Assembly: GCF_014196055.1 (NCBI RefSeq) | Contig: NZ_JACICY010000005.1 | Location: 256,084 to 320,083, forward strand | DNA length: 64,000 bases | Reading direction: 5' to 3' | Source: Novosphingobium hassiacum | Lineage (GTDB): Bacteria > Pseudomonadota > Alphaproteobacteria > Sphingomonadales > Sphingomonadaceae | Part shown: one piece after another, positions 9,194 to 16,790 of the stretch | How positions within the stretch are numbered: the first letter of the stretch is position 1 | Layout: each line of letters begins with the position of its first letter | Translations under genes and position numbers: made by a program | The notes under the pieces: generated by a model | What the model was told of the DNA's origin: nothing | The model's database searches: none | The model's input: only the letters and a program-made list of their open reading frames with translations

Positions 9194-9199
9194 TACAGT

Positions 9200-9226
9200 A
9201 AGGGCGCCCGGAGGCCGGACGCCCTT
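9200..9226. terminator. stem-loop between convergent TadE and pdhB genes
   Basis: aagggcg pairs with cgccctt, with an inner ccgg/ccgg stem and an agg loop. It sits between the ends of the two convergent transcripts. There is no long T-tract, so it is a probable but not classic terminator. Confidence 0.6.
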
Positions 9227-9249
9227 GGCTACGTTCAAGAAAACGGTCT

Positions 9250-10653
9250 TCAGCGATAGCAGACCTTGCGCACGGCGTCGGCGACCCGCTTCGCGTCAAT
9301 CAGAGCGAGCTTTTCGAGGTTTGCCGCATAGGGCAGCGGCACGTCCTCATTGCACACGCGCAGGACTGGCGCGTCAAGATGATCGAAACCCTCTTCCATG
9401 CAGATCGTGATGATTTCGGACGCGATCGAGCACACCGGGAAACCCTCTTCGACCACGACCAAACGATTGGTCTTGGCGAGCGAGGCCAGCACGGCTTGCT
9501 TGTCCAGCGGCCGCAACGTGCGCAGATCGACGATTTCGGCATCGATGCCCTCGTCCGCCAGCTTCTGCGCCGCTTCGAGCGCAAGGCCTACGCCGATCGA
9601 ATACGTCACGATGGTCACGTCCGTGCCTGGACGCACGATCCGCGCCTTGCCGATCGGCAGGACGAAATCGTCGGTCTGCGGCACGTCGAAGGTCTTGCCG
9701 TAGACCAGCTCGTTCTCGAGGAACACGACCGGGTCTTCGCTGCGGATCGCAGCCTTGAGCAGGCCCTTGGCATCGGCTGCATCGTAAGGAGCGATCACGA
9801 TCAGGCCGGGTACGCTGGCGTACCACCCGGCGTAGTTGTGCGAATGCTGTGCGCCGACGCGACTGGCGGCACCGTTGGGGCCGCGAAACACGATCGGGCA
9901 GCGCATCTGGCCGCCCGACATGTAGTTGGTCTTGGCGGCAGAGTTGATGATGTGGTCGATCGCCTGCAGCGCGAAGTTGAAGGTCATGAATTCGATGACC
10001 GGCCTGAGGCCACCCATTGCCGCACCGGCACCGATGCCGGCAAAGCCGTATTCGGTGATCGGTGTGTCGATCACACGACGCGGACCGAATTCGGCGAGCA
10101 GGCCTTGCGTTACCTTGTAGGCACCCTGATACTCGGCGACTTCCTCGCCCATTACGAAAATGCGGTCGTCGGCGCGCATTTCCTCGGCCATCGCATCGCG
10201 CAGGGCCTCGCGGACGGTGGTGCCGACCATTGCGGTGCCCTCGGGTATTTCGGTGGAGGCTGCGGGGGCAGGAGCAGATGCGGGAACGAGCGCATCGGTG
10301 CCAGTCGGCGCCTTCACCGCGCCGGATTCCGCTGCCTTCTGTTCGGTCGCCGGAGCCTCAGCCTTGGCCGGTGGCGCGGTTGGCGCGGGCGCAGGCGATG
10401 CCTTGTCGTCATCGTCGCTGGTGATCGTGGCGATCACCGTGCCGACCTTCACGCCTTCGGTCCCCTCGGCAATCAGGATGTCGCCGATGATTCCTTCATC
10501 GACGGCTTCGAATTCCATCGTCGCCTTGTCGGTTTCGATCTCGGCGAGAATGTCGCCCGATTTCACTTCGTCACCGACCTTGACCAGCCACTTGGCGAGC
10601 GTGCCCTCTTCCATCGTCGGGGAGAGCGCCGGCATCTTGAGTTCGATCGCCAT
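9250..10653 (-). CDS. pdhB: pyruvate dehydrogenase E1 component beta subunit with N-terminal lipoyl domain
   Basis: 467 residues. Residues 1-80 form a lipoyl domain with the modified lysine in [10 protein letters not shown] (Lys43), followed by an Ala/Pro-rich linker and then the E1-beta transketolase-like domain ([53 protein letters not shown]). A lipoyl domain on E1-beta is typical of alphaproteobacteria. It decarboxylates pyruvate together with PdhA and passes the acetyl group to E2. The ATG at 10653 follows the pdhA stop after one base, so the two genes are one operon; the in-frame extension to 10698 lies inside pdhA and is rejected. Confidence 0.96.
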   Translation of the reverse strand: MAIELKMPALSPTMEEGTLAKWLVKVGDEVKSGDILAEIETDKATMEFEAVDEGIIGDILIAEGTEGVKVGTVIATITSDDDDKASPAPAPTAPPAKAEAPATEQKAAESGAVKAPTGTDALVPASAPAPAASTEIPEGTAMVGTTVREALRDAMAEEMRADDRIFVMGEEVAEYQGAYKVTQGLLAEFGPRRVIDTPITEYGFAGIGAGAAMGGLRPVIEFMTFNFALQAIDHIINSAAKTNYMSGGQMRCPIVFRGPNGAASRVGAQHSHNYAGWYASVPGLIVIAPYDAADAKGLLKAAIRSEDPVVFLENELVYGKTFDVPQTDDFVLPIGKARIVRPGTDVTIVTYSIGVGLALEAAQKLADEGIDAEIVDLRTLRPLDKQAVLASLAKTNRLVVVEEGFPVCSIASEIITICMEEGFDHLDAPVLRVCNEDVPLPYAANLEKLALIDAKRVADAVRKVCYR

Positions 10654-10654
10654 C

Positions 10655-11794
10655 TCAGTACGTCCCCACCAGCACATCGGTATAGAGTTCAGCCGCATCA
10701 GGCTCTGGCGAGCTCTCCGCGAAATCGGCCGATTCGGCGACGGTCTGGCGAATGCGCTTGTCGATTTCCTTGATCTTGTCCTCGGTCACGCCGCGCTTGA
10801 GCAGTTCGACTTTCGCAGCTTCGATCGGATCGTGATTGTCGCGCATGTCCTGCACTTCCTCACGCGTGCGATACTTGGCAGGGTCGGACATCGAGTGGCC
10901 GCGATAGCGGTAGGTCTTGAGTTCCATCAGGACCGGGCCGTTGCCTGCACGAACGTATTCGAGCGCCACTTCGGCAGCCTGACGGACTTCGAGCACGTCC
11001 ATGCCGTTAACGTCCATCCCCGGAATGCGAAATCCTGTGCCGCGCCGATAGAAATGCGTTTCGGCCGACCCGCGCTTTACCGCCGTACCCATGGCATAAC
11101 CGTTGTTCTCGATCACGAAAATGATCGGCAACTTCCACAGCGAGGCCATGTTCATGGCTTCGTAGACCTGGCCCTGATTGGCCGCGCCGTCACCGAAATA
11201 GGCCATGCACACGCCGCCATCGTCACGGTACTTGTGTCCGAACGCGAGACCTGCGCCGAGCGAGACCTGCGCTCCGACGATGCCGTGGCCGCCGAAGAAC
11301 TTGTGCTCGGTGCTGAACATATGCATCGAGCCGCCCTTGCCGTGGCTGATACCTGCACCGCGACCGGTCAGTTCGGCCATGATCACGTTCGGATCGATCC
11401 CGTAGGCAAGCATGTGTCCGTGGTCGCGATAGCCGGTGATGACGCTGTCGTGGCCTTCCTTGAGCGCCGACTGCAGCCCCACGGCGACGGCTTCCTGCCC
11501 GATATAGAGGTGACAGAAGCCGCCGATCAGCCCGAGACCGTAAAGCTGCCCGGCCTTTTCCTCGAATCGCCGGATCAGCACCATCTGCTCATAGAACGTG
11601 AGCAGTTCCTCGTCAGACGCATCATAGCGCTTGTTGTTGGCATGCGCCTGCTGAAGGCTGCGAAGTGCGAACGCGGCTTCATCGGCAAGCGATGAGGAGA
11701 TCGTCGGATCATCCACGGCTGCTGCGGGTGCTTTTGCACGGGCGGTCGTCTTGACGGGCGATTTGGCGGCACTGGGCCTGGCGGATCTGGCCAA
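10655..11794 (-). CDS. pdhA: pyruvate dehydrogenase E1 component alpha subunit
   Basis: 379 residues if started at the TTG at 11794, which has the ribosome site aaaggaaa seven bases before it and gives the usual MARSARPS-type N-terminus; an extension to 11863 lacks support. It holds the thiamine diphosphate motif GDGAANQGQ...IENN and the phosphorylation-loop-like [11 protein letters not shown]. About 55 residues at the N-terminus are a Lys/Ala/Pro-rich tail that may be disordered. It forms the E1 heterotetramer with PdhB, encoded one base downstream. E2 and E3 genes are not in this window. Confidence 0.95.
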   Translation of the reverse strand: MARSARPSAAKSPVKTTARAKAPAAAVDDPTISSSLADEAAFALRSLQQAHANNKRYDASDEELLTFYEQMVLIRRFEEKAGQLYGLGLIGGFCHLYIGQEAVAVGLQSALKEGHDSVITGYRDHGHMLAYGIDPNVIMAELTGRGAGISHGKGGSMHMFSTEHKFFGGHGIVGAQVSLGAGLAFGHKYRDDGGVCMAYFGDGAANQGQVYEAMNMASLWKLPIIFVIENNGYAMGTAVKRGSAETHFYRRGTGFRIPGMDVNGMDVLEVRQAAEVALEYVRAGNGPVLMELKTYRYRGHSMSDPAKYRTREEVQDMRDNHDPIEAAKVELLKRGVTEDKIKEIDKRIRQTVAESADFAESSPEPDAAELYTDVLVGTY

Positions 11795-12028
11795 GTCGGG
11801 TTTCCTTTTTTGGCTGCCTCGGGTTCCGTAACGTCTGGAACGCTTGCCGAAGCCTATACCCAAGCAGCACGCGGGCGCAACGTCGTTTGCTTGCCGCGAA
11901 CCCTTGATGGATACCTATTCGATTTTGGGTAACCATATGGGTTCCCAGTTCGCAGGCGCGTCAAATGCTGATGTAAAAACGGCGCGCATCGCGGGCCGCT
12001 AGCAAAACGTGGGGCTATAGTGTGGGGA

Positions 12029-12105
12029 TGGTGCACCCGGAGCGATTCGAACGCCCGGCCCTCAGATTCGTAGTCTGATGCTCTATCCAGCTGAGCTACG
12101 GGTGC
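12029..12105 (-). tRNA. tRNA-Arg(ACG)
   Basis: A full cloverleaf reads on the minus strand: acceptor gcacccg/cgggtgc, D-arm gctcagctggatagagc, anticodon loop CTACGAA with anticodon ACG, T-loop ttcgaat. The discriminator is A and CCA is encoded (12029-12031). The ACG anticodon is normally edited to ICG by TadA. A near-identical gene lies at 12173. Confidence 0.95.
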
Positions 12106-12172
12106 CCACACAAGCAAATTCCCGGACCATCTATCGACGGTCCTACCCTGATTTCCCCTTTTGCGAAGGGAA

Positions 12173-12249
12173 TGGTGCACCCGGAACGATTCGAACGTCC
12201 GGCCCTCAGATTCGTAGTCTGATGCTCTATCCAGCTGAGCTACGGGTGC
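12173..12249 (-). tRNA. tRNA-Arg(ACG), second copy
   Basis: Same cloverleaf, anticodon ACG and encoded CCA (12173-12175) as the gene at 12029. It differs in the T-stem, where one pair is changed on both sides (A-T here, G-C in the other copy), so the stem is kept. The 67 bases between the copies hold nothing else recognisable. Confidence 0.95.
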
Positions 12250-12263
12250 TGGGAGACGCGCCT

Positions 12264-12719
12264 TTAAGTGTGTCTTCCCGCTTTGGCAACCCCTTCGAGC
12301 AAAGGAATCAAGGCTTGAGAAAGGGGTATGTCGAGCGGTGGCCTCGGCAGCGTCGTCAATGCGCCGGCAGTTGTCCATTGCAGTTGGCAACCGGGTTCGA
12401 CTGCACGCGGTTCGCCCTGCCAGCGGCGCGTCCCAAAGAGCAGGAGCACAATCGATGGTTCGCCCTTGGCTGGATCGCCCGAAGCTGCGCGGACAGGAAA
12501 CAGATCAGCGGCACACAGCGTCACCCCGAGCTCCTCGTCGATTTCCCTTACAAGTGCCGCAACCAGCGTCTCGCCCATTTCGACCTTACCACCCGGAAAC
12601 TCCCAGAGCCCTGCATGCTGCTTGTCCGGTGGGCGTTGCTGCATCAGCACGGTGCCGCCATCCGCGATCAAGGCCGCTGCGACCACGATTACCCATGTCG
12701 AGATTTTTTCCAATTCCAC
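12264..12719 (-). CDS. mutT: (deoxy)nucleoside triphosphate pyrophosphohydrolase, MutT/Nudix family
   Basis: 151 residues with a complete Nudix box: GKVEMGE (residues 44-50) and REIDEELGV (58-66). The upstream strand VVAAALIADGGTVLMQQRP and the WEFPGGK lead-in are those of MutT-type 8-oxo-dGTP hydrolases, which clear oxidised guanine nucleotides. MutT is the closest match, but Nudix substrate cannot be settled from the sequence. It ends 14 bases before the tRNA-Arg gene on the same strand and is divergent from the flp genes. Confidence 0.88.
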   Translation of the reverse strand: MELEKISTWVIVVAAALIADGGTVLMQQRPPDKQHAGLWEFPGGKVEMGETLVAALVREIDEELGVTLCAADLFPVRAASGDPAKGEPSIVLLLFGTRRWQGEPRAVEPGCQLQWTTAGALTTLPRPPLDIPLSQALIPLLEGVAKAGRHT

Positions 12720-12727
12720 GCGCTACG

Positions 12728-12742
12728 TAAACCTTTCCTTAG
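12728..12742 (+). promoter_or_regulatory. candidate CtrA box before first flp gene
   Basis: TAAA, seven bases, TTAG: two mismatches from TTAA-N7-TTAA. The flanking 12-mer ttcYttagtcaa is repeated before the second flp gene (12975-12986), which strengthens the case that it is a bound site. It ends 46 bases before the ATG. Confidence 0.35.
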
Positions 12743-12788
12743 TCAAGCCTGCGTAGTTGTGTTTCAGCCGCAATCGTTGGGAACTGTA

Positions 12789-12971
12789 ATGAAGGCGCTA
12801 TTATGCAAATTCCTTCGCAACGAAAGCGGCGCCACTGCTATCGAATATGGTCTGTTGATCGCTTGCATAGGTTTGGCGGCAACTTTTGGAATGAAGTCGT
12901 TCTCGGCTGCGCTGTACAACGTTTACGTTGACGTCGACAATGCTGTTCAAGAGCACCAACCGGCCAATTAA
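12789..12971 (+). CDS. flp: Flp family type IVb pilin
   Basis: 60 residues: MKALLCKFLRNESG leader, then the cleavage and assembly motif G/ATAIEYGL and a hydrophobic helix of about 20 residues, as in Flp/PilA pilins processed by the TadV/CpaA prepilin peptidase. The C-terminal tail (VDVDNAVQEHQPAN) differs from the second pilin. The start codon is within gtaatgaagg with a weak ribosome site. The gene ends 96 bases before the second pilin, with no terminator between. Confidence 0.9.
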   Translation: MKALLCKFLRNESGATAIEYGLLIACIGLAATFGMKSFSAALYNVYVDVDNAVQEHQPAN

Positions 12972-12982
12972 TCATTCTTTAG
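12968..12982 (+). promoter_or_regulatory. candidate CtrA box before second flp gene
   Basis: TTAA, seven bases, TTAG: one mismatch from the CtrA consensus. The first TTAA overlaps the stop of the upstream flp gene. It shares ttcYttagtcaa with the site before the first flp gene, and Caulobacter pilA is a known CtrA target. Confidence 0.4.
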
Positions 12983-13067
12983 TCAATGGCAAGTACTTAT
13001 ACAGATGCCTGCTCCGGGGACAAATTGGGGTGGGACGGGAAGAAGACCAAACTCTAGGAGACCGACC

Positions 13068-13253
13068 ATGAAGCTTTTCCGTGACCTGCTTGCAAACGAA
13101 GATGGTGCCACCGCGATCGAATACGGCCTTATCGCCGCTCTCGTGGCTGTTGCCGCAATCACCGCCATGGGTGCCCTCGGCACCTCGCTGACCAACACCT
13201 TCAACACCGTCAGCGGCAAGATGACCAACGCTAACAACGCGCCGGCTCTGTAA
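13068..13253 (+). CDS. flp: Flp family type IVb pilin, main copy
   Basis: 61 residues: MKLFRDLLANEDG leader, cleavage motif G/ATAIEYGL and a hydrophobic helix IAALVAVAAITAMGALG, then a polar tail rich in Asn/Thr. A strong ribosome site aggag lies seven bases before the ATG. It is followed by a clean rho-independent terminator (13281-13309), so it is probably the major pilin. The G/ATAIEYGL motif, shared with the first pilin, is the TadV/CpaA recognition site. Confidence 0.95.
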   Translation: MKLFRDLLANEDGATAIEYGLIAALVAVAAITAMGALGTSLTNTFNTVSGKMTNANNAPAL

Positions 13254-13280
13254 AACCAGCCTGCTTTGATAGCAAACGAG

Positions 13281-13309
13281 GGGCGGTCGGTTATCCGGCC
13301 GCCCTTTTT
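13281..13309 (+). terminator. rho-independent terminator after flp
   Basis: 10-bp stem gggcggtcgg/ccggccgccc (one U-G pair), ttat loop, then ttttt. It sits between flp and the convergent protease gene. Confidence 0.85.
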
Positions 13310-13318
13310 GTATGTGCT

Positions 13319-14800
13319 TCAATATATGACCAGTTTGACCTTCTGACCTGCCGTCAACCTGCTTGACGAAGTCAACCCGTTGAGCACGAGGAACCGCTCG
13401 AGCGCCTTGTCGGTATAGGCCATGCGGCCCGCCAAAGATTGTAGCGTGTCGGTCGCCCTGACCGTGACGACAGACAAGCGCCGTGGCTTAACCGCAGCCG
13501 CTTCGGTCGCGCTGATCCGGCGCATTGAACGAAACATCGGATCGAATAGCGCGGCCTGGCCTGCCTGACTGATCGTGGCGAAGTGGAAGGCCTGCTGTGG
13601 ACCCCATTCGTAGGCGAACACCACGATATCGACCTGAGAACCGCCACTGGTTGCACGGACGGTCCCGTAGGCCGCCGGAATGCCGTTGATCGTGGTCGTT
13701 TGGACCGCATCGGGCCGGATCTGCTGTTCGTTTGAAAGACCCGCAAACACGGTGTTCACGTAAGTCGTGAGATTACCGCTGTAGGGCGCGGTCGATAGTT
13801 CGCCCTTCCCGCTCTGCCCGCTGATGGCGACAGAGCGTGTGCCGTTGACCAGATAGAAGCCGTTGGGCGCCTGGAACGACAGGCGGAAGCTGGGATGCGT
13901 GAACTTCGAGCCATCGACGATACCCTGCGCCGGGTCGTCGCCATAGGTCAACCCATTGATCCCGTTCAGGAAAATATCGCGATTGGTCTTACCCGCGGTG
14001 TTTCCGGCGCGCGTGAGGGCGGCGCGAACGCGTGAGGCTGGATCTGGGTGCGTGCTGGCCCATTCCGGGACCTGATTGGCCGTGCCCTTTAGGCTCGCGT
14101 CCAGCGCGTTCTGGTTGGCAAGGCTTTGCAGCACGCTCGACATTGCGCGCGGATCGTATCCGGCACGCTGCAGATAGGTGACACCGAGGTTGTCGGCTTC
14201 GGTTTCCTGACCGCGCGAATACTTCAGCGTGAGCAACTGGCTCCCGGTCGAAAATATCTTCTGGCCGACCTGCCCGAGCGCGCCGTTACCCAGCAGGGCA
14301 CCCGATAGGAGCGTGCCGAGCGCGCCGATGATCGAGTTGCGAGTTGCCGCGCTCTGGCGCTTGGCAGCATGGCGTGCGGCGACATGACCGACTTCGTGTC
14401 CGAGAACACCGGCGAGTTCGGCCTCGTTGTTCATCAACGCGGTAAGCTGGCGGGTGACGTAGACATAGCCACCGGGGATGGCGAATGCGTTGTTCACGGG
14501 TGAGTTGAGCAGAGTTACTGTAAAGTCCGACCGCGCGTTACCGAGGCCGGATTGCAAAGCGATGGTCTTGCCGACGCCTTCCACGTACGTCGCCTGCGGG
14601 CCGGTCATCGCCCCGCCGAATTCCTGGAGCAGTTGGGGGTGTGCTTCTGCGCCTTGCTTCTTGTCGGAAGCGCTGATTGTCTGAACGTTGCCCTGCGCCA
14701 TCGCGGAGCCGCCGAAGTGAGCGGTCGCAGCCGGTATGGCGGCCAAGGAAAGAGCTGTAACGGACAGCAGCGCAGTCCGCGCATGGCGATTCAAGGACAT
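13319..14800 (-). CDS. M48 family metalloprotease with C-terminal LysM domain
   Basis: 493 residues from the ATG at 14800. A signal peptide (residues ~8-36, ending SAMAQ) precedes an M48 zinc-peptidase domain with HEVGH at 135-139, and RGQETEAD further on supplies the third zinc ligand. After about residue 300 a conserved extra domain follows, and the C-terminus (TVRATDTLQSLAGRM...LTAGQKVKLV) is a LysM peptidoglycan-binding domain. Periplasmic M48 proteins such as BepA and LoiP control outer-membrane protein quality, and the LysM part would hold it at the cell wall. An in-frame extension to 14878 would displace the signal peptide. Function inferred from domains. Confidence 0.9.
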   Translation of the reverse strand: MSLNRHARTALLSVTALSLAAIPAATAHFGGSAMAQGNVQTISASDKKQGAEAHPQLLQEFGGAMTGPQATYVEGVGKTIALQSGLGNARSDFTVTLLNSPVNNAFAIPGGYVYVTRQLTALMNNEAELAGVLGHEVGHVAARHAAKRQSAATRNSIIGALGTLLSGALLGNGALGQVGQKIFSTGSQLLTLKYSRGQETEADNLGVTYLQRAGYDPRAMSSVLQSLANQNALDASLKGTANQVPEWASTHPDPASRVRAALTRAGNTAGKTNRDIFLNGINGLTYGDDPAQGIVDGSKFTHPSFRLSFQAPNGFYLVNGTRSVAISGQSGKGELSTAPYSGNLTTYVNTVFAGLSNEQQIRPDAVQTTTINGIPAAYGTVRATSGGSQVDIVVFAYEWGPQQAFHFATISQAGQAALFDPMFRSMRRISATEAAAVKPRRLSVVTVRATDTLQSLAGRMAYTDKALERFLVLNGLTSSSRLTAGQKVKLVIY

Positions 14801-14911
14801 CGTTTTCTCCCCAATCGGTCGAGCGAAAATTATCCGCGCGCACCGTTCGACTTCGGACCCATAATCCGTTTGTCGCAAAAACGGTTCCTGAACACCAGTG
14901 GAGGTGTCGGT

Positions 14912-15856
14912 TCAGGCACCGATTCGGAGAAATCTTTCCGCACGCAGGTTGCGCAGTTCGTCGCCAGATTTGCCCGCCAGCGCATCGAGCTCCTCAGCGA
15001 TCGCCTTGCCAAGCTCTGCGCAGGCGGCAGCAGGATCGCGGTGAGCACCGCCAATGGGTTCGCGTACGATGCGATCGATTACGCCGAGCGACGCCAGATC
15101 CTGTGCGGTGACTTTCATGGCCTCGGCAGCGTCAGCCGCCTTTTCCGACGTGCGCCACAAAATCGAGGCGCAGCCCTCAGGCGAAATCACCGAATAGATG
15201 GCGTGTTCGAACATCAGCACGCGTTCGGCACTGGCAAGAGCGACCGCGCCGCCTGAACCGCCTTCGCCCACGATTGTTGCGACCATGGGCACGCCTAGCC
15301 CAAGGCAGGCTTCGGTCGAGCGGGCGATGGCTTCCGCCTGACCACGTTCTTCGGCTTCGACGCCCGGAAACGCACCTGACGTGTCGACCAAGGTTACGAC
15401 CGGCAGGCCGAATCTGCTCGCCATTTCCATCAGGCGGATTGCTTTGCGGTAGCCCTCAGGCTTGCCCATGCCGAAGTTGTGGCGAATGCGGCTTTGCGTA
15501 TCGTTGCCCTTTTCGTGGCCGATCAGCATTACCCGGCGCGCGCCGAGCTTGGCAAAGCCACCGACGATTGCCTCATCTTCACCGTACAGACGGTCACCGC
15601 CCAGAGGCAGAAAATTGGTAAAGATCGCCTCGACATAGTCCTTGAAGTGCGGACGCGCCGGATGGCGGGCGACCTGCGTCTTCTGCCACGGCGTCAGCGC
15701 ACGATAGGTGCTCGTGAGAAGTTCGGCAGACTTGGCTTCGAGCCGCCGGATCTCCGAGCCGATATCTATGTCCCCGCCCTGCGCGGTCTGGCGCAGTTCG
15801 GCGATGCGGGCTTCGAGCGCGGCAACTGGCTTTTCGAACTCGAGATACGAAATCAT
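14912..15856 (-). CDS. accA: acetyl-CoA carboxylase carboxyltransferase subunit alpha
   Basis: 314 residues from the ATG at 15856, giving the family N-terminus MISYLEFEKPVAALE. It contains LTPWQKTQVARHPARPHFKDYV, DRLYGEDEAIVGGFA, GHEKGNDTQSRIRHNFGM and the oxyanion/CoA-site segment TIVGEGGSGGAVALA, all typical of AccA. It transfers CO2 from carboxybiotin to acetyl-CoA in fatty-acid synthesis, in a complex with AccD (not here). It lies 32 bases after xerD on the same strand, a common neighbour pair in sphingomonads. Confidence 0.96.
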   Translation of the reverse strand: MISYLEFEKPVAALEARIAELRQTAQGGDIDIGSEIRRLEAKSAELLTSTYRALTPWQKTQVARHPARPHFKDYVEAIFTNFLPLGGDRLYGEDEAIVGGFAKLGARRVMLIGHEKGNDTQSRIRHNFGMGKPEGYRKAIRLMEMASRFGLPVVTLVDTSGAFPGVEAEERGQAEAIARSTEACLGLGVPMVATIVGEGGSGGAVALASAERVLMFEHAIYSVISPEGCASILWRTSEKAADAAEAMKVTAQDLASLGVIDRIVREPIGGAHRDPAAACAELGKAIAEELDALAGKSGDELRNLRAERFLRIGA

Positions 15857-15888
15857 GGCGCTTCCGCTAAGCGTACGCGCGGCTCCGG

Positions 15889-16788
15889 TCAACCGGTAGC
15901 CGCTTGCCCCAGCGGGTGACGCTGGTTGACCAGCGCCACGAGGCGTGCGGAATCGACGTGCGTGTAGATCTGCGTGGTGGCGATATCGGCGTGGCCAAGC
16001 AGCGTCTGCAACACCCGCAGATCAGCCCCGCCTTCGAGCAGGTGCGTGGCAAAGGCATGGCGCAAGACGTGGGGACTGACCTTTTCGGGATCGAGGCCTG
16101 CCCGCAACGCAAGATCGCGCAGCAGCTGGAACAGGCGGACACGCGACAGGTGTCCGCCGCGTGGGCTGGGAAACACGAATCGACCGCCCTTCCCCCGCGC
16201 GACCAGCCAATCGGCGAGCGCGTGGATCGCGCGGCCAGAAACCGGAACCATCCGTTGGACCCCGCCCTTGCCGGTGATCGTGAGAAACGGAGCGTCACGC
16301 GGCACCGCTGCGAGCGGCAGCGAAACCAGCTCGGTCGCACGCAGGCCGGAGCCGTAGAGCAATTCGAGCAGGGCAAGCATGCGAACACCCTCGGGTGTGC
16401 CGTTGCGGGCGTCTTGCTCGGCCGTCACGAACAGTGCCGAGACCTGGTCATGCCCCAGCAGACGGGGCAACGGTCGGCGCGCGCGAGGACGCGGGAGCGC
16501 CGCCGAGGGGTCGTCTTCGCGCAAGCCTTCATCGACGAGGAAGCCGAAGAACTGCCGCAAAGCAGACGCCTTGCGTGCGAGCGATGCGGGCGCAAGGTCT
16601 GACCAGGCGGCACCGAGCCGGGCAATGTCATCGCGCTGCGCTACTGCGAGCGACCCGATTGCTTCGGCAGCACCCGCAAGGTCACGACGATAGGCCGCCA
16701 GCGTATTGGCAGCCGCTCCGCGCTGAGCGGCGAGCATCGCAAGGAAGCTCTCGACCTCGGGCGCAGCCGCTGGTCGGGGAGCTGCCAC
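15889..16788 (-). CDS. xerD: tyrosine recombinase XerD
   Basis: 299 residues with the full catalytic set of a tyrosine recombinase: Arg150 (GSGLRATEL), Lys174 (TGKGG), His240-x2-Arg243 (HVLRHAFA), His266 (LGHAD) and Tyr275 (TQIYTHV). The N-terminal SAM-like DNA-binding domain is present. XerC/XerD resolve chromosome dimers at dif; the length, the HxxR block and the position next to accA suggest XerD. It starts at a GTG two bases after the stop of the secreted-protein gene, so they share a transcript. Confidence 0.93.
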   Translation of the reverse strand: MAAPRPAAAPEVESFLAMLAAQRGAAANTLAAYRRDLAGAAEAIGSLAVAQRDDIARLGAAWSDLAPASLARKASALRQFFGFLVDEGLREDDPSAALPRPRARRPLPRLLGHDQVSALFVTAEQDARNGTPEGVRMLALLELLYGSGLRATELVSLPLAAVPRDAPFLTITGKGGVQRMVPVSGRAIHALADWLVARGKGGRFVFPSPRGGHLSRVRLFQLLRDLALRAGLDPEKVSPHVLRHAFATHLLEGGADLRVLQTLLGHADIATTQIYTHVDSARLVALVNQRHPLGQAATG

Positions 16789-16790
16789 GT

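Noticed and set aside
9379..10773. Long plus-strand open frames opposite pdhB and pdhA (also 10160-11695)
   Set aside because: They are mirror frames of the strongly supported pdh genes in GC-rich DNA and lack any domain or start signal.
11927..11945. Imperfect repeat gggtaaccatatgggttccc upstream of pdhA
   Set aside because: The arms pair poorly and I cannot connect it to a known operator.
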